Shown here in pieces: positions 34,514 to 44,245 of a stretch of DNA of 64,000 nucleotides. The notes under the pieces are model-generated. The model ran no database searches, had not been told where the DNA came from, and saw only the letters and a list, made by a program, of their open reading frames with translations. The DNA comes from APNM01 sp040361335 (GTDB taxonomy: Bacteria; Pseudomonadota; Gammaproteobacteria; Nevskiales; Salinisphaeraceae). The stretch is taken from the NCBI RefSeq assembly GCF_040361335.1, contig NZ_APNM01000014.1, positions 1-64,000 on the forward strand, written 5' to 3'. Each line of letters opens with the position of its first letter. The first letter of the stretch is position 1. Position numbers and translations under genes: made by a program.

Positions 34514-35515
34514 CTAGTGGTAGCCGGCATCGGCGGTCACCTTGCCGCGGAAGACCCAGTAGGAATAGCCGGTGTAGAACAGGATGAAGGGCACCAGGAC
34601 CGCCACGCCCACCATCAGGAAGGCCTGGCTCTCGGGCGGCGAGGCGGCGTTCCAGATGGTCAGGTGCGGCGGCATGATATGCGGCCACATGGAGATCGCC
34701 AGGCCCGCGTAGCCGAGGCCGAACATCGCCAGCGAATAGACGAAGGGCGCGCGCTCGAAGCGACGGCTGACGGCGCGGTACAGGCCCAGCGAGACGGCCG
34801 CCACCAGCACCGGCACCGGTGCCAGGTAGGCGATGTTGGGCCAGGAGAACCAGCGCTCGGCGTAGGCCAACTCCAGGAACGGCACCCACAGGCTGACCAG
34901 GGCCATGAAGCCGATCACCGCGAACAGCAGCCGCCGGCACCAGCCGAAGGCGGCGGTCTGCAGCGGCCCCTCGGCCTTCATCACCAGCCAGCTCGCGCCC
35001 AGCAGGGCGTAGCCGGCCACCAGGGCGATCCCGGTCATCACCGAGAACGGGCTCAGCCAGTCGAAGCTGCCGCCGACGTACTGGCCGCCGCGGACCTCGA
35101 TGCCCTGCACGATCGCGCCCAGGGTCAGGCCCTGGCAGAACGTGGCGACGATGGAGCCGTAGTTGAAGGCCGCGTTCCAGCCGGCCTTGCGTCGGGCCTT
35201 GAAGCGGAATTCGAAGGCCACGCCGCGGAAGATCAGCGCGATCAGCATCAGCGACAGCGGCAGGTACAGCGCCGGCAGCATCGCCGAGTAGACCGGCGGG
35301 AAGGCCGCCAGAAGGCCGGCGCCGCCCAGTACCAGCCAGGTCTCGTTGCCGTCCCAGACCGGGGCCACGGAGTTCATCATCACGTCGCGCTCGCCCTCGT
35401 CGCGGGCGAGGCGCGAGAGGATGCCGATACCCAGGACGAAACCGTCCAGGAACACGTACATGAACACGCCGAAGCCGATCACGGCGAACCAGAGCAGCGG
35501 CATCAGTTCGAGCAT
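34514..35515 (-). CDS. cydB: Cytochrome bd-type (cyanide-insensitive) quinol oxidase subunit II
   Basis: 333 residues, about eight membrane helices. FAVIGFGVFMYVFLDGFVLG at the N terminus, the NSVAPVWDGNETWLVLGGAG segment and AISMWPHIMPPHLTIWNAAS near the end are CydB/CioB signatures. It forms the inner-membrane quinol oxidase with CydA and lies 4 bases after it. The following DUF2474 peptide supports the CIO subtype. Confidence 0.95.
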   Translation of the reverse strand: MLELMPLLWFAVIGFGVFMYVFLDGFVLGIGILSRLARDEGERDVMMNSVAPVWDGNETWLVLGGAGLLAAFPPVYSAMLPALYLPLSLMLIALIFRGVAFEFRFKARRKAGWNAAFNYGSIVATFCQGLTLGAIVQGIEVRGGQYVGGSFDWLSPFSVMTGIALVAGYALLGASWLVMKAEGPLQTAAFGWCRRLLFAVIGFMALVSLWVPFLELAYAERWFSWPNIAYLAPVPVLVAAVSLGLYRAVSRRFERAPFVYSLAMFGLGYAGLAISMWPHIMPPHLTIWNAASPPESQAFLMVGVAVLVPFILFYTGYSYWVFRGKVTADAGYH

Positions 35516-35519
35516 GGCG

Positions 35520-36908
35520 TCAGCCCTCCTCGTCCGCCGGGACGTCCGGGTAGGACAGCGGCCGCGCCGCGGTCCGGTAAGGCGTGGCGGCGGACGGCGG
35601 TCCCTCGGGGCCGGAGCGGATCAGCCGCAGGATGTAGTACAGGCCGGCGCCGAAGACGATGCCGTAGACCACGACGAACACGGCGAGCGTGGCGAGCACG
35701 CTGGCGCCGGCGACCGGCGAGCCGGCCTCGGACGTGCGCATCAGGCCGTACACCACCCAGGGCTGGCGGCCGATCTCGGTGGTGAACCAACCGGCGAGTA
35801 CCGCGACGAAACCCGAGGGCGCCATCGCGATGCAGAAATTCTGGAAGGGACGCGACCGGAACAGCCGCCGCCGGGCGGCCAACCATAGCCCGCAGACCGC
35901 GAGCAGCAGCATCAGCAGCCCGAGCCCGACCATGACCCGGAAGGTGAAGAACACCGTGCGTACCGGCGGCCGGTCCGCCGGCGCGAACTCCTCCAGGCCG
36001 GTGACCTCGCCGTCCGGGTCGTGCGCCAGGATCAGGCTGCCGAGCTTGGGCACGGACAACGCGAAACGGTTGCTCTCGGTGGCCGGGTCGGGCCAGGCGA
36101 ACAGGTGCAGGGGCGCGCCGCGCTCGGTGTGCCAGTGCGCCTCCATGGCCGCGACCTTGGCGGGCTGGTGTTCCTGGGTGTTCAGGCCGTGCAGGTCGCC
36201 GGCGAATATCTGCAGGGGCGCCACGATGGCCACGAAGCCGACCCCCATGCCCATCATCACCCGCGCCGCCTCGTTGGCGATCCCGCGCTTGAGGTACCAG
36301 GCGGCCACCGCCAGGATCACGAACGCCGTCGTCAGGTAGGCCGCCAGCACCATGTGCACCAGCCGGTAGGGGAACGACGGATTGAAGATGATCGCCCACC
36401 AGTCGACCGGGAAGAAGATGCCGTCGCGGATCTCGTAGCCCGCCGGGGTGTGCATCCAGGAATTCGCCGACAGGATCCAGAACGACGACAGCAGCATGCC
36501 GAGCGCCACCATGCAGGTGGCGAAGAAGTGCAGGCCGTTGCCGACCCGCTCCCAGCCGAACAGCATGATCCCGAGGAAGGTCGCCTCCAGGAAGAAGGCG
36601 GTGAGCACCTCGTAGGAGAGCAGCGGCCCCAGGATGTTGCCGGTGGCCTCGGAGAATTCGCTCCAGTTGGTGCCGAACTGGAAGCTCATGACGATGCCCG
36701 AGACCACGCCCATGCCGAACGACACGGCGAAGATCTTCACCCAGAAGCGGAACAGCCGCCGATAGACGTCGCGGCCGGTGCGCAGCCACAGGAATTCGAG
36801 CATGCCCAGCCAACTCGCCAGGCCGATGGTGAACGCCGGGAACAGGATGTGGAACGAGACCACGAAGGCGAACTGCAATCGCGATAGCAGTAGCGGGTCC
36901 AGTTCCAT
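35520..36908 (-). CDS. cydA: Cytochrome bd-type (cyanide-insensitive) quinol oxidase subunit I
   Basis: A 462-residue haem-bearing subunit that oxidises quinol and reduces oxygen. RLQFAFVVSFHILFPAFTIG carries the first haem histidine (H20). FGTNWSEFSEATGNILGPLL, MVALGMLLSSFWILSANSWM and GRQPWVVYGLMRT are CydA motifs. The periplasmic Q-loop (about 250-310) is short, and GRQPW-VVYG with this loop resembles CioA. cydA-cydB-DUF2474 form one minus-strand operon behind a good promoter. Confidence 0.95.
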   Translation of the reverse strand: MELDPLLLSRLQFAFVVSFHILFPAFTIGLASWLGMLEFLWLRTGRDVYRRLFRFWVKIFAVSFGMGVVSGIVMSFQFGTNWSEFSEATGNILGPLLSYEVLTAFFLEATFLGIMLFGWERVGNGLHFFATCMVALGMLLSSFWILSANSWMHTPAGYEIRDGIFFPVDWWAIIFNPSFPYRLVHMVLAAYLTTAFVILAVAAWYLKRGIANEAARVMMGMGVGFVAIVAPLQIFAGDLHGLNTQEHQPAKVAAMEAHWHTERGAPLHLFAWPDPATESNRFALSVPKLGSLILAHDPDGEVTGLEEFAPADRPPVRTVFFTFRVMVGLGLLMLLLAVCGLWLAARRRLFRSRPFQNFCIAMAPSGFVAVLAGWFTTEIGRQPWVVYGLMRTSEAGSPVAGASVLATLAVFVVVYGIVFGAGLYYILRLIRSGPEGPPSAATPYRTAARPLSYPDVPADEEG

Positions 36909-36937
36909 ATCCGACGCTCCTTGCTGCAGTGCGTCAT

Positions 36938-36966
36938 ATCATACCCGACACGGCTCCACCGGTTAA
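36938..36966 (-). promoter_or_regulatory. Candidate cydA promoter
   Basis: On the minus strand TTAACC (36961-36966) and TATGAT (36938-36943) are exactly 17 bp apart. The cydA ATG lies about 30 bases downstream, and AAGGAG at 36917-36922 serves as ribosome-binding site. No FNR-type dyad was seen. Confidence 0.6.
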
Positions 36967-37022
36967 GTGAAGGCGCCGGTCGACGGGTGCGGCAAAGTGT
37001 CGCGGGCGTGCGCCCGCCCGGC

Positions 37023-37472
37023 TCAGCCGCCGGGCACGTCGTTGCCGGCGGCGCGCCAGGCGTCCATGTGCCAGGCGGCGTCGAAGCGTCCGGCCATCTC
37101 ACCGGTCTCCGCCACGCCCTCCACGGGGCCGTGGAACACGGCGAGCATCTCGGCGCCCTCGGGGCTGACCGGCTCGTGGATGGCGCCCACGTTCTCGAAC
37201 AGGTAGGAGCCTTCCTCGAACCGGATCGCCGGATCGTCCGCGTAGTGGAAACCGCCCTTGGTCACATAGGCCTCGACCGGCTCCAGGTGGCGGTGGATCG
37301 GAGCACTGACCCCCGGATCGACCTTGATCAGGATGGTGAAGCGCCCGCTCTCGCGGTCGGCGTGCAGGAGCTTGAAATAGGCCCCCTCGAAGGCCCAGGG
37401 GATCCAGTCCACGCGGGGACCGTGGACCACGTCGAGGGTGTCGCGGCTATTGGGCTCGATCGCTGCGGCCAT
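37023..37472 (-). CDS. Cupin-domain protein (ChrR/acetophenone-dioxygenase-like)
   Basis: A 149-residue single cupin barrel. Metal ligands are visible in PIHRHLEPVEAYVTKGGFHY (His-x-His, Glu) and AIHEPVSPEGAEMLAVFHGP (second-motif His). DWIPWAFEGAYFKLLHADRE is the usual N-terminal strand of the 2,4'-dihydroxyacetophenone-dioxygenase/ChrR-like group. A small-molecule dioxygenase or binding role is possible; the substrate is unknown. No operon partner; 123 bases separate it from the upstream HNH gene. Confidence 0.85.
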   Translation of the reverse strand: MAAAIEPNSRDTLDVVHGPRVDWIPWAFEGAYFKLLHADRESGRFTILIKVDPGVSAPIHRHLEPVEAYVTKGGFHYADDPAIRFEEGSYLFENVGAIHEPVSPEGAEMLAVFHGPVEGVAETGEMAGRFDAAWHMDAWRAAGNDVPGG

Positions 37473-37595
37473 GATGGATTCTCCTCGTTTCGCACCGATG
37501 GGTTTTATCGCTGTTGTCCTCCCGCACGGGCGTGCGCCCCGGCGGGGTAACCGAAACTACGCCCCCGGCGGCGGGGCCGCAAGCCGGGCGAGGTC

Positions 37596-38162
37596 TCAGC
37601 AGAGGCGGGTGCGCTTGGGGGCGAGGCGCTCCAGGAAGGCCTGCTGGTCGGCGAGGATGCGGCGGTTGGCCAGGATCAGCCACTCCGCCAGGTTGGGCGC
37701 GTACGGCAGCGCCAGGAGTTTCATGCCGGCGGCCTCGGGGGTGCGGTCGTCCTTCTGGCGGTTGCAGGTCTCGCAGGCGGCGACCACGTTGGTCCACTCG
37801 TGCACGCCGCCCTTCGAGCGGGGCACCACGTGCTCGATCTGCATCTCGCGGTAGGCCAGCCGCCGGCCGCAGTACAGGCACAGGCCGCCGTCGCGGTGAT
37901 AGAGCTCGCGGCGGGACAGCGGCGGCATCAGGTTGCGGGCGAAGCGGTGCGAGCGGTCGTGCACCGCCACGATGGAATCGATGGCCATGTGGCTGCGGAT
38001 GCCGGTCTCGCGCGAACGTCCGCCGCGCAGCCGGATCTTCTGACAGCCGGCCTCCCAGGCGATCTTGCCCGTGAAGTACAGCCCCACGGCCTCGCGCCAG
38101 TCGATCCATTCCACCGGCAGACCGCCGGCGTCCAGTTTCAGAATCCTCGGAAACACCTCCAA
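37596..38162 (-). CDS. HNH endonuclease
   Basis: 188 residues. The HNH core is LYCGRRLAYREMQIEHVVPR followed by SKGGVHEWTNVVAACETCNR: zinc cysteines C-x2-C and C-x2-C, with the H-N-H residues in IEHVV, WTN and CETCN. LKLDAGGLPVEWIDWREAV at the N terminus marks the common chromosomal HNH group. The only suitable start is TTG 38162, preceded by a strong GAGGAAGGGA. Such proteins may be free-standing repair or defence nucleases; the role is unknown. Confidence 0.88.
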   Translation of the reverse strand: MEVFPRILKLDAGGLPVEWIDWREAVGLYFTGKIAWEAGCQKIRLRGGRSRETGIRSHMAIDSIVAVHDRSHRFARNLMPPLSRRELYHRDGGLCLYCGRRLAYREMQIEHVVPRSKGGVHEWTNVVAACETCNRQKDDRTPEAAGMKLLALPYAPNLAEWLILANRRILADQQAFLERLAPKRTRLC

Positions 38163-38420
38163 GATCCCTTCCTCGACATGTTCGACCGTATTCTCCCGCC
38201 CCGCCCCGAGTATCGGGGGGCACGATGACGGAAAGATTGCGGCATTTCGCGGTCCCAGTCGAGTGTAGCAGGACCGGCGCGCAGGGTATCGTCCCCCCGT
38301 CGTGTATCAACGACAGCCACGGCCATCCGGATGCGTGCCCGGGCCGTACAATGACGAACGCCCGACGACGGCACGCCGTCGGGCGCCGCCGTCCGACCAG
38401 TTGAACAAGGAGTTCCCCAC

Positions 38421-39584
38421 ATGGCCAAACGCCTGGCGGCGGCCGGCGCGGCACTCGCCCTGCTCGCGCTCGCGGCCTACGCGCTGATCCCCGCCGACCC
38501 GACCGGCGCCGCGCCCGAGGGGCGCCGCATCGCCGTGGAGACGACGCCGATCGGGCGCGGCACGCTGGTGGACCGGCGCGAGTTCCCCGGCAGCCTGGAA
38601 GCGGCGGCCGAATTCACCGTGGCGCCCAAGGTCGGCGGCCGGGTCGAGGCCATGCTGGCGGACATCGGCGACCGCGTCGCCCGCGGCGACGTGGTCGTCC
38701 GGCTCGACGACGCCGAGTACCGGCAGGCGGTGACGCAGGCCGAGGCCGAGCTCGCCGTGGCGCGGGCGCAACGGCGCGAGGCGCGCAGCAACCGCACCCT
38801 GGCCGAGCGGCGCCTGGAGCGCGTGCGCCGCCTGCGCGAGCGCGGCATCGCCGCGGCTTCCGAGCTGGACGAGGCCGAGACCGAGGCCGCCGCGCAGACC
38901 GCGGCGACCGCCGTGGCCGAGGCCCAGGTGACCCGGGCCCGCGCGGCCCTGGAGGCCGCCCAGGTACGGCTCGGCTATACCCGGATCGCGGCCGACTGGC
39001 CGGGTGCCGGCGAGGCGCGCGTGGTGGGCGAGCGCCTGGTCGATACCGGCGACACCGTAGCCGCGAACACGGCCATGCTCACGATCCTGGACATCCGGCG
39101 GCTCAAGGCCGTGATCCGGGTGCCGGAGGATGTCTACGCCGGCGTGGCGCCGGGTCAGCAGGCCGAGGTCCGGGCGAGCGCCCTGCCGGGCCGCGTCTTC
39201 CCGGCCACGGTCGCCCGGATCGCGCCGCGCTTCGACACCGACTCCCGCCAGGCGCGCGTCGAGCTGACCGTGGACAACCCGGAACGCGCCCTGGTGCCCG
39301 GCATGTTCGTCCAGGTGGCAGTGGCCGCCGGGCGGGTCGAGGACGCCCCCCTGCTGCCGGCGACCGCGCTGGTCGAGCGCGGCGGCCGCACCGGCGTGTT
39401 CGTGCTGGCGCCGGAGGCGGACACCGCGCGCTTCGTGCCCGTGGACGTGGCCCTGCGCGCCGACGGCCGGGCCGCCCTCGCCGCCCCCGGCGACCTGGAC
39501 GGCGACGTGGTCGTCCTGGGCCAGAACCAGCTCGAGGACGGCACCGCCGTGGTCCGCGCCGACACGGACGACGGCGACGCATGA
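38421..39584 (+). CDS. RND efflux periplasmic adaptor (membrane fusion protein)
   Basis: 387 residues. An N-terminal membrane helix (LAAAGAALALLALAAYALIP) lacks a lipobox. A lipoyl half-motif FTVAPKVGGRVEAMLADIGD is followed by an alpha-hairpin of about 70 residues rich in Arg/Ala/Glu, a second lipoyl half (AALEAAQVRLGYTRIAADWP) and beta-barrel domains ending VVVLGQNQLEDGTAV. AAGGAG precedes the ATG. It overlaps the RND permease by 4 bp and is the first gene of a three-gene efflux operon. Confidence 0.92.
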   Translation: MAKRLAAAGAALALLALAAYALIPADPTGAAPEGRRIAVETTPIGRGTLVDRREFPGSLEAAAEFTVAPKVGGRVEAMLADIGDRVARGDVVVRLDDAEYRQAVTQAEAELAVARAQRREARSNRTLAERRLERVRRLRERGIAAASELDEAETEAAAQTAATAVAEAQVTRARAALEAAQVRLGYTRIAADWPGAGEARVVGERLVDTGDTVAANTAMLTILDIRRLKAVIRVPEDVYAGVAPGQQAEVRASALPGRVFPATVARIAPRFDTDSRQARVELTVDNPERALVPGMFVQVAVAAGRVEDAPLLPATALVERGGRTGVFVLAPEADTARFVPVDVALRADGRAALAAPGDLDGDVVVLGQNQLEDGTAVVRADTDDGDA

Positions 39585-42500
39585 ACCTGCCCGCCCTCGC
39601 CGTCGACCGGCCGGTGTTCACTGTCATGGTGACGCTGATCGCCGTGCTCCTGGGCCTGGTGGCCCTGCTGCGCCTGCCGGTGGACCTGCTGCCGGATATC
39701 GAGACCCCGGCCCTGACCGTGTCGGTGGACTACGAGAACGCCGCGCCGGAAACCATGGAGGAGCTGGTGGCGCGGCCCGTCGAGCGGGCCGTGGCCTCCA
39801 CGCCCGGGCTGGAGGAAATGATCTCCACCTCCGCCGAGGGCGTGACCAACGTCACCCTGCGCTTCGCCTGGGGCACCGATGTCGACGGCGCCGCCAACGA
39901 TGTCCGCGACCGGCTGTTCAGCGAGCTCGACGAGCTGCCCGAGGACGCCGGCCGGCCGCAACTGCGCAAGTTCGACAGCGCGGACCTGCCGATCCTGATC
40001 CTGGGCATCAGCAGCGGCATCGACCCGATCGAGCTGCGGCGCCTGATCGACAACCAGCTTTCGCATCGCCTGCAGCAAGTGCCGGGCGTGGCCGCGGTGG
40101 AGGTCTGGGGCGGTCCCGAACGCGAGATCCACATCGACCTGGACCGGCGGCAGGTGCAGGCACTGGGCCTGTCGCTGACCCAGGTCCGCGAAGCCCTGAC
40201 CGCCGCCAACCGCAACCTGCCGGCCGGCTCCATCCTGGTCGGCGACCGCGAGCTGACCCTGCGCACGCCGGGGCGACTCAGCGATCTGGCCACCCTGCGC
40301 GAGACCGTCGTCGCCACCGTCGACGGGGCCCCGGTGCGCCTGCGCCAGATCGCGGCCGTGGCCGATACCCAACGGCGCGAGACGCGCCTGATCCGGATCG
40401 ACGGCGAGCCCGGCGTGCGCATGGGCGTGCGCAAGCAGTCCGGCGCCAATACGGTGGAGGTCGTCTCCCGGATCATGGACGAGGTCGAACGGCTCAACCG
40501 CGACTTCCCGCAGGCCCGGCTCACCCCCTTCTTCGACACCTCGGACTATATCCGTCAGTCGATCCGCAACGTTTCCCGCTCGCTGCTCTACGGCAGCGCC
40601 CTGGCGGTGCTGGTGCTGCTCGCCTTCCTGGGCAGCCCGCGGGCGACGCTGGTGGTGGCCACGGCGATCCCGGTGTCGCTGATCGCGACCTTCGCCCTGG
40701 TCTATTTCAACGGCTTCACCATCAACCTCATGACCCTCGGCGGGCTCGCCCTGGGCGTGGGCCTGATGGTGGACGCCGCGATCGTGGTGCTGGAGAACGT
40801 GATGCGGCGGCGCCAGGAGCTGGGCGAGGCGGCGCGCGAGTCGGCGGTGGCCGGCACCCGCGAGATCGCCGCGGCCATCGTCGCCAGCACGCTCACGACC
40901 CTCGCGATCTTCGTGCCCATGCTGTTCGCGCGCGAGCTGGCCGGCCAGCTCTTCCGGCAACTCGCGATCGTGGTCGCCTTCGCCCTGGTCTGCGCGCTGC
41001 TGGTGGCCCTGACACTGGTACCGATGCTCGCCGCGCGCGTGGTCCGCGACGGCGACTCGCCGGGGCCGGCGCCGCTGCGGCGCCTGAGCGACCGGGCCGC
41101 GGCGGGCTTCGCGGCCTTCCGGGAACGCTATCGGCACGTGCTGGACACCGCCCTGGCCCGGCCGCGGACCGTGCTCGCCGGGACCGCTCTGGCGGTCGCC
41201 GCGGCGGTCGCCGCCCTGCCCCTGATCGGCACCGAATTCATGCCCGCCAGCGACGAGGGCGAGGTGCGCGTGAGCCTGGAGATGCCCCCGGGCACCCGCC
41301 TGGAGGTCCTGGACCGCCAGACCCGCCGGGCGGAGGCCGTGATCCGGGAGGCCGTGCCGGAGGCCACCTCCGTGGTGACCAGCGTGGGGGCCTCGTCCCA
41401 CCGCGCCGAGGGCGGCGCCGAGGCGGATATCCGCGTCGAACTCGCGCCGCTGGCGCAGCGCGACCGCGGCAGCGCCGAGATCGCCGCCGACCTGCGGGCG
41501 GCGATCGGCGCCCTGCCCGACACCACGGTACGGGTGCGCGTGCGCCAGCCGTTCTTCCTGCGCATGCTGCAGGGCGGCGGCGAGGCCGAGAGCCTGCAGA
41601 TCGAGGTGCGCGGCTACGAGTTCGCGACCATCGACGACCTGGCTACCCGGGTCGCCGAGCGCGTGCGGTCCATTCCCGGCGTGACCGACGCGCGCTTGCC
41701 GCGCACCGGCGGCGAGCCGCAGCGGCTGGTCGTGGTCGACCGACCCCGCGCCGCCGACCTGGGCGTGTCGGTCGAGGACGTCGCCCGCACGGTCGAGACC
41801 GCCATCGCCGGCGGCAACGCCGGCTATTTCCTGGACGACGGCGACGAAGTGCCGATCGTGGTCAAGCTGGCGGACAACCTCACCGTCACCCCCGCGCAAC
41901 TGCTGGAACTGCCGGTACCGGCGGCCGACGGCCGTCGGGTGCGGCTGGGCAATGTCGCCGACCTGCGCGAGGCCAGCGGCCCGACCGTGATCGACCGCAA
42001 GAACCAGCAGCGGCTGAAGACGGTCTATGTCAACATCGCCGGCCGGGACCTGGGCTCGGTGGCCGCGGACGTCCAGGCCGCCCTGGACGGCATCGCGCGG
42101 CCGGCGAACTACGACCTGATCCTGTCGGGGGAATACGAGGAACAGGTGGAAACCTTCGGCGAGCTGGGACTCAACGTCCTGCTCGCCCTGTTGTTGGTCT
42201 ACATGGTCATGGCATGTCTGTACGAATCCCTGCGCGATCCGTTGATCGTGATGACCACGGTGCCGATGGCACTGATCGGCGTGGTCGCCGCCCTGCTGGT
42301 CACCGGCACCACCCTCAACGCGCAATCGCTGGTGGGCTGCCTGATGCTGATCGGCATCGTGGTGAACAACGCCATCCTGATCGTGGACCAGGCCAACTTG
42401 CTTCGCCGCGGCGGGCGGACCGTGGCGGACGCGATCCGGGAGGCCGGGCGACGGCGGCTGCGGCCGATCCTGATGACCGCGGCCACCACCATGCTGGCGC

Positions 42501-42679
42501 TGCTGCCGCTGGCGATCGGCCTGGGCGAGGGCGCGGACTCCCAGGCGCCGCTGGCACGGGCCGTGATCGGCGGCCTGTTGTCGGCGACCCTGATCACCCT
42601 GATCGTGATCCCGGTGGTCTACGCCGGTTTCCACGGCGCCTGGCCGGCCCGCCGGGGGAACGCGGAGGCCCCGTCGTGA
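39581..42679 (+). CDS. RND multidrug efflux permease (AcrB/HAE1-like)
   Basis: A 1032-residue inner-membrane proton-driven pump. PALAVDRPVFTVMVTLIAVL at the N terminus, twelve membrane helices and two large periplasmic loops (porter domains) follow the family plan. In helix 4, GLALGVGLMVDAAIVVLENV keeps the first proton-relay Asp (D398), but the second Asp of the usual DD pair is Ala. TM 10-12 include LALLLVYMVMACLYESLRDP and MLIGIVVNNAILIVDQANLL. The substrate cannot be read. It overlaps both neighbours by 4 bp. Confidence 0.94.
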   Translation: MNLPALAVDRPVFTVMVTLIAVLLGLVALLRLPVDLLPDIETPALTVSVDYENAAPETMEELVARPVERAVASTPGLEEMISTSAEGVTNVTLRFAWGTDVDGAANDVRDRLFSELDELPEDAGRPQLRKFDSADLPILILGISSGIDPIELRRLIDNQLSHRLQQVPGVAAVEVWGGPEREIHIDLDRRQVQALGLSLTQVREALTAANRNLPAGSILVGDRELTLRTPGRLSDLATLRETVVATVDGAPVRLRQIAAVADTQRRETRLIRIDGEPGVRMGVRKQSGANTVEVVSRIMDEVERLNRDFPQARLTPFFDTSDYIRQSIRNVSRSLLYGSALAVLVLLAFLGSPRATLVVATAIPVSLIATFALVYFNGFTINLMTLGGLALGVGLMVDAAIVVLENVMRRRQELGEAARESAVAGTREIAAAIVASTLTTLAIFVPMLFARELAGQLFRQLAIVVAFALVCALLVALTLVPMLAARVVRDGDSPGPAPLRRLSDRAAAGFAAFRERYRHVLDTALARPRTVLAGTALAVAAAVAALPLIGTEFMPASDEGEVRVSLEMPPGTRLEVLDRQTRRAEAVIREAVPEATSVVTSVGASSHRAEGGAEADIRVELAPLAQRDRGSAEIAADLRAAIGALPDTTVRVRVRQPFFLRMLQGGGEAESLQIEVRGYEFATIDDLATRVAERVRSIPGVTDARLPRTGGEPQRLVVVDRPRAADLGVSVEDVARTVETAIAGGNAGYFLDDGDEVPIVVKLADNLTVTPAQLLELPVPAADGRRVRLGNVADLREASGPTVIDRKNQQRLKTVYVNIAGRDLGSVAADVQAALDGIARPANYDLILSGEYEEQVETFGELGLNVLLALLLVYMVMACLYESLRDPLIVMTTVPMALIGVVAALLVTGTTLNAQSLVGCLMLIGIVVNNAILIVDQANLLRRGGRTVADAIREAGRRRLRPILMTAATTMLALLPLAIGLGEGADSQAPLARAVIGGLLSATLITLIVIPVVYAGFHGAWPARRGNAEAPS

Positions 42680-44229
42680 GGGCCGCGGCGATCGCGCTGG
42701 CCGTGGTGCTGGCCTGGCCCGCCGCGGCGGCCGAGCCGGACACGCGGGTATCGCCGCCACAGGTGGTGACGGCACCCGAGTCCGGCCCCCTGCGGCTGTC
42801 GGTGGAAGAGGCCGTGGCCCTGGCCCTGCAGCACAACCCCGCCCTGCTCGCCGAGCGCCAGCAGCCGATCGTGGCCGGGGCGTTCGAGGCGATCGAGCGG
42901 GCCGTCTTCGACCCCGCGCTGTTCGCCGGGATCGAACGCGGCGCCGAGGTCACGGAACAGACCTTCGCCGACTCCGGCGACAACATCCTCGTGGACCGGG
43001 ACACGGAGAGCGCCCGGATCGGCCTGCGCCAGACCCTGCCCACGGGCACCGAGCTGGAACTGACCCTGAGCCAGGACCGGATCGAATCCAACCGCAACCC
43101 GACCCAGAGCGGCGCCCGCGCGGGCCTGTCGATCACCCAGGCGCTGCTGCGCGGCGCCGGCATCGACACCAACCTGGTCGCCCTGCGCCAGGCGCGCACC
43201 GACACCCTGGCCTCGGCCTACCAGCTACGCGGCTTCGTGGCCACGCTGGTGGCCGACGTCGAGACCACCTACTGGGCCTACCTGGGCGCGCGCGAACGCA
43301 TCCGCATCCTGGAGACCTCGCGCGAGCTGGCCGAGCGCCAGGTCGAGGAGACCCGGCAGCGCATCGACGCCGGCACTCTCGCCGAGACCGAGCTGGCGGC
43401 CGTGCGCGCCGAGGCCGCCCAACGCCGCCAGGACCTGATCGACGGCCGCGCCGAGGCGGCCCGCCTGCGCACCGAGCTGCTGCGCCTGATCGCGCCGCCC
43501 GGCGAGGCCGACTACGGGCGCGGCGTCGAGCCGGTGAGCGAGGTCGACCTCGAGCCGGTGGCGCTGGAAGCCGCGGCGGACCACGTCCGGCTCGCCCTGG
43601 ACCGCCGCCCCGAGCTCAACGAGGCGCGCCTGCTGCTGGCGCGCAACGAGCTGGAAGTGGTCGCCACCCGCAACGGCCTGCTGCCGCGCCTGGACCTGTT
43701 CGTGACCCTGGGCGGCACCGGCTTCGCCGAATCCTACGGCGACGCCTGGCGCGGGGTGGACGAGACCGACACCTACGACCTCTCCGCCGCGCTGGAATTC
43801 GAGTACCCGCTGGGCAACCGCGCCGCCCGCGCCGACAACCGCCGCGCCCTGGCCGACCGCACCGCGGCGCGCGCCAGCCTGACCAACCTGGAACGCCTGG
43901 TCGGCGCGGACGTGCGCGCGGCCGTGCTGGAAGCCGAACGCGCCGCCGCCCAGATCGAGGCCTCGGGCGCCACCCGCGCCCTGCGCGAGGAGGCCCTGGC
44001 GGCGGAGGAGGCCCGCTTCGACGTCGGCCGTTCCACCAGCCTGCTGGTGGCCCAGGCCCAGCGCGACCTGGTCGCCGCGCGGCTCGACGAGGCCGATGCC
44101 TACATCGCCTACCGCCAGGCCCTGATCGATCTGTACCGCCTGGACGGCACCCTGCTGGTGCGGCGCATGATCGAGGCGCCGGGCTGGGAACCGCCGAGCC
44201 TGAACTGGGAACGCCAGGGGCACCAGTGA
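42676..44229 (+). CDS. TolC-family outer-membrane efflux channel
   Basis: 517 residues from GTG 42676, sharing GTGA with the permease stop. Signal peptide RAAAIALAVVLAWPAAAA. The duplicated TolC repeats show as LSVEEAVALALQHNPALLAE and LARNELEVVATRNGLLPRLD, with long helical hairpins (ERIRILETSRELAERQVEET; LREEALAAEEARFDVGRSTS). The length is typical for outer-membrane factors. It completes the adaptor-permease-channel tripartite pump. Confidence 0.92.
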   Translation: MRAAAIALAVVLAWPAAAAEPDTRVSPPQVVTAPESGPLRLSVEEAVALALQHNPALLAERQQPIVAGAFEAIERAVFDPALFAGIERGAEVTEQTFADSGDNILVDRDTESARIGLRQTLPTGTELELTLSQDRIESNRNPTQSGARAGLSITQALLRGAGIDTNLVALRQARTDTLASAYQLRGFVATLVADVETTYWAYLGARERIRILETSRELAERQVEETRQRIDAGTLAETELAAVRAEAAQRRQDLIDGRAEAARLRTELLRLIAPPGEADYGRGVEPVSEVDLEPVALEAAADHVRLALDRRPELNEARLLLARNELEVVATRNGLLPRLDLFVTLGGTGFAESYGDAWRGVDETDTYDLSAALEFEYPLGNRAARADNRRALADRTAARASLTNLERLVGADVRAAVLEAERAAAQIEASGATRALREEALAAEEARFDVGRSTSLLVAQAQRDLVAARLDEADAYIAYRQALIDLYRLDGTLLVRRMIEAPGWEPPSLNWERQGHQ

Positions 44230-44245
44230 TGCCGCATGGACAGGG

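Noticed and set aside
39155..42775. A 1206-codon minus-strand ORF opposite the RND permease, and similar long minus ORFs opposite prlC (26339-28180) and the TonB receptor (44591-46618)
   Set aside because: They are antisense frames of GC-rich genes with biased third positions. The plus-strand proteins have complete family motifs; the antisense products are Gly/Ala/His/Gln-rich with none.
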